Assembly: GCA_017608995.1 (NCBI GenBank)
Contig: JAFCEU010000042.1
Coordinates: 1-10,123, forward strand
Length of the DNA stretch: 10,123 nt
Source of the DNA: Candidatus Iainarchaeum sp.
GTDB taxonomy: Archaea > Iainarchaeota > Iainarchaeia > Iainarchaeales > DTGL01
Direction of reading: 5' to 3'
Translations under genes and position numbers: made by a program
Notes under the pieces: generated by a model
What the model saw: only the letters and a program-made list of their open reading frames with translations
Database searches by the model: none
What the model was told of the DNA's origin: nothing
Shown: positions 1 through 5,726 of the stretch, in pieces
Numbering within the stretch: the stretch's first letter is position 1
Layout of the letters: every line of letters starts with the position of its first letter

Positions 1-44
1 AAAGGGGTATTTTTATATCCTTCAAGTGCTATTTTTTGCATCAT
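1..44 (-). CDS. Possible 5' end of a divergent gene, cut by the window edge
   Basis: Reading leftwards from tandem ATG codons at 44-42 and 41-39, the frame stays open to the window edge for 14 codons and begins MMQKIALEGYKNTP. It would be transcribed away from the Trm14-like gene. The upstream DNA on this strand is A/T-rich around 82-90 and could hold a TATA box. No function can be proposed from 14 residues, and the frame could be open by chance. Confidence 0.3.
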   Translation of the reverse strand, partial: MMQKIALEGYKNTP

Positions 45-90
45 AAAAGCGTATTATTACCTATTTGCCCCCTACATCTCAATTTTTTAT

Positions 91-118
91 GTGCTGCTGG
101 CGGCGCGCGGCTAAGCAC
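91..118. repeat. GC-rich imperfect inverted repeat in the divergent intergenic region
   Basis: GTGCT at 91-95 pairs with AGCAC at 114-118, and GCTG at 96-99 can pair with CGGC at 108-111 (one G-T pair), leaving TA as a bulge. The interior is almost pure G/C, while the DNA on both sides is A/T-rich. It lies between the possible divergent gene and the TATA box of the Trm14-like gene. It could be an operator or an RNA hairpin; no function is established. Confidence 0.4.
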
Positions 119-138
119 AAAACGCTTTGGGCGAATTC

Positions 139-146
139 TATAAATT
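139..146 (+). promoter_or_regulatory. TATA box of the Trm14-like gene, leaderless architecture
   Basis: TATAAATT begins 30 bp upstream of the ATG at 169. This is the usual archaeal TATA-to-start-site spacing, so transcription should begin at or next to the ATG. No Shine-Dalgarno sequence precedes that ATG, which fits a leaderless mRNA and supports the 169 start over the upstream TTG at 127. Confidence 0.55.
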
Positions 147-168
147 AAAATTGTGCATAATTAATTTT

Positions 169-1260
169 ATGCAAGAAGTTATTGCAACCTGCACACCTGG
201 CTTAGAAGATGTTAGTATAGAGGAGCTTGCGGATTTTGGTCTGAAGGGAAAGAGGATTGGCAGAGGTATTATAAGCACGAATGCAAAGATGAGCGATGTG
301 TTCAGGCTCAATTACTGCTCAAAATCCCTGCACAAAATAATCCTTATGCTTTCGAGCGGTGAATTCAGCAAACTCTTCGAACTTTGCAAAGCTGCTTATG
401 AGATCGCTTACAGCGAATTTATAAGGTCTGAACAAAGCTTTGCAGTTAGAGTTTCGCGCGCAGGCAAACATGGCTTTACCTCAATAGATGCTGAACGCGA
501 AATAGGACAAGCGGTAATAGATTCTTATAAAAAAGAGAAGGGAAGAAGGCTCAAAGTTGATTTAGATGAGCCAGATGTTTTAATAAGGTGTTATATTAGA
601 GAAAATAAATTTTGGTTGGGGATAGATACTACTGGCGAATCACTGCATAAACGAGGCTATAGAATTTATGAACATCCAGCTCCGCTAAGGACAAGCATTG
701 CGCACTGCCTAGTAAGGTTGGTTCAGTGGCAACCAGAAGAAAGTTTGTACGATCCTTTTTGTGGCTCGGGCACGATTCCAATAGAAGCAGCTCTTTACGC
801 TAATAAAATACCAAACCACTGGCGCTGGAAAAGCTTTAGGCTATGGAAGCTTGCATTTGTTGACACGGAAGAGTTTATGGAAGAGAAGGAAAGAATCGAT
901 GCAAAGGTAAAGAGCTTGAAGCTTAAGCTTTATGGGAGCGATCTCTTCAGAAAGCACATTGAAGGCGCAAAAAGAAACGCGAGCAATGCTGGTGTTAGCA
1001 TCAATTTCTTCCAGCAGGATATAAAAGATGCTGTTTTTGAGCGCGATGTAATAGTTACGAATCCGCCTTATGGAAAGCGTATTGGGCATGCAGGAAAAGC
1101 GCTTTACGCTAATAAAATGCTTGAAAAAAAGCTTGCAGAAGGAAGTTGGAAAAGAGCTGCTGTTATAACCGCTGAAAAACGCAATTTAGAAAGCTATTCT
1201 GAAAAGAGACAGATAATGTACGGTGACTTACCTGCTTGGATTTTTTTATATGAAAAGTAG
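169..1260 (+). CDS. trm14: THUMP-domain tRNA (guanine-N2)-methyltransferase, Trm14-like
   Basis: Predicted SAM-dependent RNA methyltransferase of 363 residues that makes N2-methylguanosine in tRNA. In archaeal Trm14 the target is position 6; the position here is inferred from family. The N-terminal part (about 1-160) looks like the ferredoxin-like plus THUMP region that binds tRNA. The family signature HKRGYR followed by HPAPLR precedes the Rossmann methyltransferase domain. SAM-binding motif I is DPFCGSG at 195-201, followed by TIPIEAAL, and catalytic motif IV is NPPYGKR at 298-304. Length fits the family (about 350-380). The ATG at 169 is preferred over the TTG at 127 because the TATA box sits 30 bp upstream and homology begins at MQEVIATCTPGLED. 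The last codons overlap the start of the carbamoyltransferase remnant by 11 bp. The reading frame is intact. The alternative is another COG0116 enzyme with a different target guanosine. Confidence 0.85.
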   Translation: MQEVIATCTPGLEDVSIEELADFGLKGKRIGRGIISTNAKMSDVFRLNYCSKSLHKIILMLSSGEFSKLFELCKAAYEIAYSEFIRSEQSFAVRVSRAGKHGFTSIDAEREIGQAVIDSYKKEKGRRLKVDLDEPDVLIRCYIRENKFWLGIDTTGESLHKRGYRIYEHPAPLRTSIAHCLVRLVQWQPEESLYDPFCGSGTIPIEAALYANKIPNHWRWKSFRLWKLAFVDTEEFMEEKERIDAKVKSLKLKLYGSDLFRKHIEGAKRNASNAGVSINFFQQDIKDAVFERDVIVTNPPYGKRIGHAGKALYANKMLEKKLAEGSWKRAAVITAEKRNLESYSEKRQIMYGDLPAWIFLYEK

Positions 1261-1597
1261 CACGCTGCTCCCCCTGCCTTTCTTTGATATACTCGAGGAA
1301 GAGATACGCTGCATAGATCGCTATGTGGACATTATAAAGGCTCGCGTCTATAAGCACGAGGAAATACAAGCGATTGCGCAAGCAGCAGAAAAACCAGTTA
1401 TAAATGCATTGTGCGATTTATTCCGTCCGTGTCAGGCGCTAGCTGACTTAATAACAATTAAAGAACATAAAGGCAAAACAGCTGGCTTAAAGATTGCCTA
1501 TGTGGGCGATGAAATAACCGCTGACGTAATTTACAGCAAATTTACAGGAAACTTTAGGTGCTTTACATCAGCGCCTCTCAAGCAATACAATCCTTGA
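1250..1597 (+). pseudogene. argF: Ornithine carbamoyltransferase remnant, truncated at both ends
   Basis: The frame is open for 115 codons from an ATG that overlaps the preceding stop. Residues encoded at about 1319-1513 closely match the central part of ornithine carbamoyltransferase: RYVDIIKARVYKHEE, then PVINALCDLF, RPCQALADL, and GLKIAYVGD at the start of the ornithine-binding domain. The family has about 300 or more residues. The N-terminal carbamoyl-phosphate domain with its STRT motif is absent because Trm14 coding sequence lies there, and nearly all of the C-terminal domain is missing. The conserved HPCQ motif reads RPCQ (codon CGT at 1424-1426), losing the histidine that helps bind carbamoyl phosphate. 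The last 30 bp overlap the 3' end of taw1 on the other strand, so similarity past about 1540 should not be trusted. Most likely a decayed remnant; whether it is still translated is unknown. Confidence 0.7.
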
Positions 1598-2440
1598 ATC
1601 AGCTCTTTCATCTTTTATTTTATAGTTGGAGTTTTCCTCAATCACTTTCGCAAAGAATTTTTTGCATTGGGGGCATATGCTGTTCTGTTAGGCGTTCCTT
1701 GGAGTAGCCAACATGCATATATGCCTTGCATTCAACGTATTTTGCCCTTGCTTTCTCTATATGCGGAATAAATTCGCTTGGGTTTTCTGTATTTAAGCGA
1801 TTTATCATTGTGATCCTTATCACTGTATTTGTTTTTATTTTGCTCATTATTTCGAGCGATTTCTGTAAGCGAACCCAGCCATCGCTTATAACCGGCCTGC
1901 ACAGCTCTTTATACATTTCAGGATTGCTTGCGGTGAGGGAAATATAGAGGTTTGTTGGTAGTTTGTTCAATTTTTGCAGGGCTTCAGGCACGGTGCCGCT
2001 TGTCACAAGGTAAACGGATTCAAAACCAGAATTAAAGAACTCATCTATGAGCTCTGCGATGCGGGGATACATACAGGGTTCGCCAGTCAAAGAAATTGCT
2101 GCATGCACAGGCTTCAATGCTGTTTCAAGCAGCTCTTGATTGACTTTTTTGTTGCCTTTGAATCCAATAAGCAGTTTTTTGGCTCATCAACGGGTGCGTT
2201 CCAACCTTTAGAAAATATTGTTATGTCGCGCCAGCAGTGCAAGCAGCGCTGATTGCATGTTATTGCAGGGCTCATTTCCAGGCATTGAGCCGTTTTGATC
2301 CCATAAAATGTCTGTTTATAACAAGGGGCATGCCCTCTTATAGCCTCCTTTGTCCAGTGGCATATCTTTACAGCTGAATGATTTCCAACTACGCGGTACT
2401 GTGCTTTGTACAACCTTGCAAGCTTCCATTCTTCGAGCAT
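1568..2440 (-). CDS. taw1: tRNA-Phe 4-demethylwyosine synthase (radical SAM), interrupted by two frame changes
   Basis: Taw1/TYW1 condenses N1-methylguanosine-37 of tRNA-Phe with pyruvate to form 4-demethylwyosine, the tricyclic core of wyosine bases. The first segment (2440 to about 2175) carries radical-SAM cluster cysteines C62, C66 and C69 (CNQRCLHC), three further cysteines C27, C40 and C53 where the family holds its second Fe-S cluster, and K42, at the family's pyruvate-binding lysine. The frame then shifts by -1 at 2174-2180 and continues as GFKGN, HAAISLTGEP, LCRP..DGW and KAYMHVGYS. A second shift (+1) at 1658-1673 is needed to reach the true end, FFAKVIEEN to RIVLLERR with TGA at 1570-1568; without it the frame stops at 1638. 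The two shifts cancel, giving 290 residues, near the family's normal size. Separate open segments are 2440-2114 and 2117-1638. Family assignment is firm; whether full-length protein is made is not. Confidence 0.88.
1658..1673 (-). other. Second frame change in taw1, between two homopolymers
   Basis: The family-like sequence switches by +1 between HMPP and KFFAKVIEEN. The interval holds a run of five C (minus strand, 1669-1673) and a run of six A (1658-1663). Dropping one A gives HMPPMQKFFAKV, which reads most like the family; dropping one C gives HMPQCKKFFAKV. Downstream the new frame stays open to the expected C-terminus at 1568. Confidence 0.6.
2174..2180 (-). other. A AAA AAC heptamer at the first taw1 frame change
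   Basis: Read on the minus strand the codons are CCA AAA AAC (residues 87-89), so the heptamer A AAA AAC sits in exactly the phase required of a -1 slippery site. Slipping by -1 joins EPKN directly to LLIGFKGN, which restores the Taw1 sequence. The same result follows if the true run is seven A rather than six. No strong stem-loop is obvious downstream: a GCTG/CAGC stem with a 7-nt loop lies about 30 nt further on and is weak. Confidence 0.6.
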
Positions 2441-2468
2441 AATATCACATTAAAGAGAGGTTACGAAA

Positions 2469-2477
2469 TATTTTAAT
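2469..2477 (-). promoter_or_regulatory. Possible TATA box of taw1
   Basis: On the minus strand ATTAAAATA lies about 29-37 bp upstream of the ATG at 2440. That spacing would give a very short leader. No clear Shine-Dalgarno sequence is present. Confidence 0.35.
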
Positions 2478-2573
2478 ATCTGGGGAATTACGCTCCGCAT
2501 GCCCGTTGTTTTTACAGCTATGCGCTTCTTTCATAAAAGTGTTTTTGTTTCATATTTTTAGGCCTCGCGTTTA

Positions 2574-4416
2574 TCACCCCGCTCTAAACCTCATCCTTAA
2601 TTCACATATTCCCCCTTCTTTTCTTCTTTCGATGCCAAAGCCCATTTTTTCAAACAGATGTAACATCGGCTTGTTGTTCGCTAATACTTCTGCAGTAAAA
2701 CCCTGGAGCCCTTGCCTTTTCGCAAGATATGTCAGATATGAAAGTAATTCAGTACCTATCCCCCTATTCTGATAATCATCCCTTACCACCAATGCGACCT
2801 CTGCGGTATATGTACGCTCATCTATGCTATATTGTCCTACGCCAACGACTTCTTCTTTTCCATCGTGTTTAATCACTGCAAGAATTACCATTTCTTTAGC
2901 ATAATCAATTACAACGAAACTCTGTAAGCGCTCGTGCGGCATATCCTTGCGTGTAGAGATAAACCTGTGATATAGGCTTTTATCTGAGAGTTTGTAAAAG
3001 AAATCTTTTAGCAATGGCTCGTCACTTATTTTTATAGGCCTTAAAAATATCTCAAGCCCGGTCTTTGTGGTTCTATATGTTTCAAGTTCTTCCGGATATT
3101 TTCCTTTTTCCCCTGGCATGAATGCCTGGTCTTTGTAAATGAGGTTGAGTTTTTTTGCTTCCTGGATAAGCCAAGGTCTGAATTTTGGGTGTGCTATAGA
3201 TATCAACTCCATGGCTCTTTCTCGAATATTTTTTCCGTGCAAGTACGCTACTCCGTATTCTGTCACGACATAGTGAATATCGCCTCTATTAAGTGTAACT
3301 CCTGCCCCTTCTTTGATGTGCGGTACTATCCTTGAAACTTTGCCATTTTTTCCGGTGGACTGAATGGCCAGTATTGTTTTCCCATTACGTGCCAAAATAG
3401 CGCCTCTCATAAAATCGGCCTGCCCCCCTATTCCACTGTAAAACATCTTTCCTATTGATTCTGCAGTCGCCTGACCAGTAAGATCTATTTCCAGAGCACT
3501 ATTTATCGCGGTCATGTTATCATGCCGGGCTATAACCAATGGGTTATTTGTATAGTCAATAGTCCTAAATTCCACGCTAGGATTATCATCTATAAATTTG
3601 TAGGTTTCTCGTGTACCCATACAGAAAGTAGCTACGGTCTTGCCGCGATCAATCGTTTTCTTTGTATTGTCAATCACACCTTCTTTCATCAGTTTCACAA
3701 TACCGTCTGTGAGCAACTCGGTATGCACACCCAGATGTTTTTTATTGCGGAGACTTAAAAGAATAGCATTGGGTATGCTGCCGTAACCCACCTGAATGGT
3801 ATCACCATCTTGTACTATGCGAGATACATAATTACCGATCCTGTAAGCGATATCATCTGGTACCTCATTCTCGTATTCTATTAATGGCTCATTGTGTTCT
3901 ATTACAAAATCAACATCCTCAATGTGTATAAAACCATCTCCGTGAACACGAGGCATGTTCTCGTTGATCTGTGCTATCACCAATCTAGCGTTTTCTACAG
4001 CAGCTTTTGTGATATCAACACTCACACCAAGACTCATGTACCCATGATTATCTGGAGGTGATGTTTGGATGAGCGCGACATCTATGGGGATGAATTTTCG
4101 ATAAAAGAGAGCTGGCACTTGCGATAGAAATATGGGGGTATAATCTGCAAGACCTTTATTAACGGCATTTCTCGTGCTATTTCCTATAAAAAAAGTGTTA
4201 TGGCGAAAATTGTATTTGAATTTTTCCTCTGTATAAGCCGCAACACCAAGCGTCCATACATGAAAAACCTCTGCATCAAAGAAAGCCTTTGGATGCGATT
4301 CTACATACTTTATGAGTGCTCTAACAAGGTACTGAGGTTCACCACAACCTGTAGCGACAAATATTCTATCGCCACGATGAATATTGCCTTTTTATATTAT
4401 CCAACTTATCGCCCAT
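2574..4416 (-). CDS. Acetyl-CoA hydrolase/CoA-transferase fused to a C-terminal GNAT acetyltransferase domain; frame break near the start
   Basis: Family I CoA-transferase of the acetyl-CoA hydrolase/4-hydroxybutyrate CoA-transferase group, moving CoA between acetate and other short acids or releasing it. The CoA-transferase part covers about residues 1-440 of a 613-residue reconstruction, with GTELLTDG-like HTELLTDG (likely catalytic Glu about 233) and the GIGGQADF loop. A GNAT domain follows, with acetyl-CoA motif QNRGIGTELL at about 549-558. This fusion is known in the family. The uninterrupted frame reaches back through family sequence (HRGDRIFVATGCGEPQYLV) to a TAA just before 4388 and has no usual start there. 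A good ATG at 4416, with AAGGGA at 4429-4424, lies in another frame; skipping one base in the A run at 4389-4393 joins MGDKLDNIK to GNIHRGDRIF. A GTG at 4118 would lose about 100 conserved residues and is not credible. An ATT start at 4379-4377 is a remote alternative. Confidence 0.85.
4389..4393 (-). other. A-run at the frame break in the CoA-transferase gene
   Basis: The minus strand reads ATA AAA AGG in the frame of the ATG at 4416, while the conserved protein sequence requires AAA GGC AAT ATT CAT. Five A are present; four would make one continuous frame of 614 codons including the stop. This is the third frame break at an A run between positions 1658 and 4393. Confidence 0.6.
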
Positions 4417-4490
4417 AAAGGCTTCCCTTCTTACTTTATTTTGACGCTATCCGTTTGATTTTTTATTCTCCCACTTAAATATTAGTAGTT

Positions 4491-4497
4491 TATATAA
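4491..4497 (-). promoter_or_regulatory. Possible TATA box of the CoA-transferase gene
   Basis: TATATAA on the minus strand, about 75-80 bp upstream of the ATG at 4416, would place the transcript start near 4466 and give a leader of about 50 nt containing the AAGGGA Shine-Dalgarno. A second A/T box (ATATTTAAG, about 4475-4483) is an alternative. Confidence 0.35.
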
Positions 4498-4529
4498 TTT
4501 AAAAAGGTCAGCAGAGCTGTGCATTATAA

Positions 4530-4557
4530 AATAGGGGTGCAAACTGAGGCACCTATT
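4530..4557 (-). terminator. Hairpin terminator-like structure after the four-helix membrane protein
   Basis: On the minus strand AATAGG-TGC pairs with GCA-CC(CC)TATT, giving nine base pairs with a two-base bulge and an 8-nt loop, followed by TTATAATG. The left arm begins inside the stop codon of the gene (TAA TAG in tandem). The stem is moderate and the T tract short, so termination here is inference. Confidence 0.35.
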
Positions 4558-4945
4558 AAGAATAACTCATCCAGATTAGCCAGGCACCCAGAAGAACGCA
4601 GATAACTAACAGTATTTGCATTAACGCTTGTTTATTTTTAATTGCAGATGCTGTTTTTTGAGGAAGTTCTGGAAATCCCATTCTTGCAATTCCTTTGATT
4701 AAGGAAAGCCAGCCAAAGACGGTTATAACAACTCTCCAGTCAGCTGTCCAAACATTATGCAAAATTACTGTAAATAAACCCAAAATCATTGCCAACCAGC
4801 CGGTAAGCAAAACATAGTTTCTATCTTTAAACAGCCCCGCTATTTCATTCAGTAACACTCTTGGCCTTAAAAGAAAGATCAAACCTACAATAACCAAAAG
4901 CCATCCCCAAAATTGTGCTAAAAAGAAAGTAACATCTACTGCCAT
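4556..4945 (-). CDS. Small four-helix integral membrane protein, unknown function
   Basis: Protein of 129 residues that I do not recognise. It has four hydrophobic stretches: about 6-26 (WGWLLVIVGLIFLL), 44-64 (VLLTGWLAMILGLF), 72-88 (VVITVFGWLSLI) and 107-126 (LMQILLVICVLLGAWLIW). Short charged loops lie between them, including KDRN and RMGFPELP. There is no signal peptide separate from the first helix and no catalytic motif. The start is secure: AGGAGG lies 10 nt upstream of the ATG, and an ATG nearer the SD is out of frame and stops after five codons. It is transcribed alone on the minus strand, divergent from the tRNA, with its own possible TATA box and a hairpin at its end. Small four-helix proteins of this kind are common as uncharacterised families in bacteria and archaea. 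Confidence 0.8.
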   Translation of the reverse strand: MAVDVTFFLAQFWGWLLVIVGLIFLLRPRVLLNEIAGLFKDRNYVLLTGWLAMILGLFTVILHNVWTADWRVVITVFGWLSLIKGIARMGFPELPQKTASAIKNKQALMQILLVICVLLGAWLIWMSYS

Positions 4946-4954
4946 TTTTTCATA

Positions 4955-4960
4955 CCTCCT
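4955..4960 (-). promoter_or_regulatory. Strong Shine-Dalgarno AGGAGG for the four-helix membrane protein
   Basis: AGGAGG on the minus strand, about 10 nt from the ATG at 4945. It fixes the start and contrasts with the apparently leaderless genes nearby. Confidence 0.75.
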
Positions 4961-4984
4961 TTTTAAATAAGGTATTTGTTTTAG

Positions 4985-4992
4985 TATTTAAA
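4985..4992 (-). promoter_or_regulatory. Possible TATA box of the four-helix membrane protein gene
   Basis: TTTAAATA on the minus strand, about 40-47 bp upstream of the ATG at 4945. The predicted start site near 4960 would leave a short leader that just includes the AGGAGG. Confidence 0.45.
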
Positions 4993-5003
4993 TCTTTGCA
5001 CCC

Positions 5004-5019
5004 CGAAGTGAGCACTTCG
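5004..5019. repeat. Perfect inverted repeat CGAAGTG-AG-CACTTCG
   Basis: Seven-base perfect arms with a two-base centre (as RNA, six pairs with a GAGC loop). It lies about 12 bp upstream of the TATA box for the minus-strand membrane gene and about 95 bp upstream of the tRNA. The placement next to a TATA/BRE position suits an operator, but no regulator is identified. Confidence 0.5.
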
Positions 5020-5083
5020 TTGGACGTTTCTGGGCATGGCAATTTTGTGCAACACAGCATCTCTTCCTGTTTAAATTAAGTTT

Positions 5084-5091
5084 TTTAATAT
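5084..5091 (+). promoter_or_regulatory. Possible TATA box of tRNA-Leu
   Basis: TTTAATAT lies 24-31 bp upstream of the first base of the tRNA, the usual place for an archaeal box A. The rest of 4946-5114 holds the minus-strand promoter, two inverted repeats and no gene that I can see. Confidence 0.4.
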
Positions 5092-5114
5092 TGGCAAGCA
5101 ATTATTTTTGTATT

Positions 5115-5198
5115 GCAGGGGTACCCAAGCGGCCAAAGGGGCAGCGTTCAGGGCGCTGTGGCTTAGTGCCTTCGGGGGTTCGAATCCTCCCCCCTGCA
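5115..5198 (+). tRNA. tRNA-Leu (anticodon CAG)
   Basis: Class II tRNA of 84 nt. The acceptor stem GCAGGGG/CCCCTGC pairs perfectly, with discriminator A at 5198. The anticodon stem CAGCG/CGCTG encloses loop TTCAGGG, so the anticodon is CAG at 5149-5151, reading CUG leucine codons. The long variable arm (about 5159-5173) is typical of tRNA-Leu. The T arm GGGGG-TTCGAAT-CCTCC is canonical with one G-T pair. CCA is not encoded; the next bases are CTATG, so it must be added by nucleotidyltransferase, as in most archaea. No intron is seen. Confidence 0.95.
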
Positions 5199-5256
5199 CT
5201 ATGAAAAAGTAACGATCGGCCATAAATGAACACTCTTTTCAAGAAAAAGGAAAAAA

Positions 5257-5263
5257 TTAAATA
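5257..5263 (+). promoter_or_regulatory. TATA box of the acidic-tail membrane protein, leaderless architecture
   Basis: TTAAATA lies 24-30 bp upstream of the ATG at 5287, the same spacing as for the Trm14-like gene. It is only 6 bp from the upstream ATG at 5269, which would therefore be outside the transcript. Confidence 0.5.
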
Positions 5264-5286
5264 CTCGCATGCGCTACTTTATTTCT

Positions 5287-5664
5287 ATGAGTGCTGACTC
5301 GGTTAAGCATTTTGTTGAACTTATAATTGCTACAACAATAGGCTCTATAGTTGGAGCTTATATTGCAAGAGACATTCAATTCAGCCTAAGCCTTTTTGTG
5401 CGTGCGCTATTTGCAACTGCCCTGCTTGCGATTTTCTTTTTCTTTATATGGAAGTTCAGCACACATATCGGGAAACAAAAAAAGGCTGCAGGGCCTCTGC
5501 ATCATGCTGAGCGCTACCGCAAAGAGCCCGAAAAAGGTGCAGAAGAACCCTATGATGAAGAAGATGAGCCTTATGAGGAATACGATAGCAAAACCGAATA
5601 CGAGCCAGGCGATGAAGCAGATTTGGAAGAAGACATTGAAGAGCTTAAAAGGGATTACCAATAA
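5287..5664 (+). CDS. Two-helix membrane protein with a long acidic cytoplasmic-type tail, unknown function
   Basis: Protein of 125 residues that I do not recognise. Two hydrophobic segments occupy about 6-25 (FVELIIATTIGSIVGAYIA) and 32-54 (LFVRALFATALLAIFFFFIW). A basic stretch (KQKKAAG) follows, then a strongly acidic tail, about 72-125, rich in Glu, Asp and Tyr (EEPYDEEDEPYEEYD) and probably disordered before a final charged helix. The in-frame ATG at 5269 would add six residues, but the TATA box at 5257-5263 points to 5287 as a leaderless start. It lies 88 bp after tRNA-Leu and 62 bp before the FAD dehydrogenase, each with its own promoter, so no operon is implied. Acidic-tailed small membrane proteins can act as anchors for other proteins; that role is speculation here. 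Confidence 0.7.
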   Translation: MSADSVKHFVELIIATTIGSIVGAYIARDIQFSLSLFVRALFATALLAIFFFFIWKFSTHIGKQKKAAGPLHHAERYRKEPEKGAEEPYDEEDEPYEEYDSKTEYEPGDEADLEEDIEELKRDYQ

Positions 5665-5700
5665 TTACCGCAAAGAATACTGCATCAAAAATAGAAGAAA

Positions 5701-5707
5701 TTAAAAT
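5701..5707 (+). promoter_or_regulatory. TATA box of the FAD-dependent dehydrogenase
   Basis: TTAAAAT, extended upstream as AAATTAAAAT from 5698, lies 20-29 bp before the ATG at 5727. This fits a leaderless transcript beginning at or near that ATG. Confidence 0.4.
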
Positions 5708-5726
5708 CTTTTTCTAAAACACTTTA

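Noticed and set aside
127..168. Upstream TTG start for the Trm14-like protein
   Set aside because: The added 14 residues are not family-like and the TATA box at 139-146 would lie inside the coding sequence; ATG 169 fits TATA spacing.
2574..4118. GTG at 4118 as the start of the CoA-transferase
   Set aside because: About 100 upstream residues in the same frame are clearly conserved family sequence, so this GTG is an internal valine codon.
4200..4418. 72-residue plus-strand ORF
   Set aside because: It is antisense to the conserved N-terminal part of the CoA-transferase and shows no family pattern.
5199..5218. Short coding start ATGAAAAAG directly after the tRNA
   Set aside because: It reads ATG AAA AAG TAA and stops after three codons.
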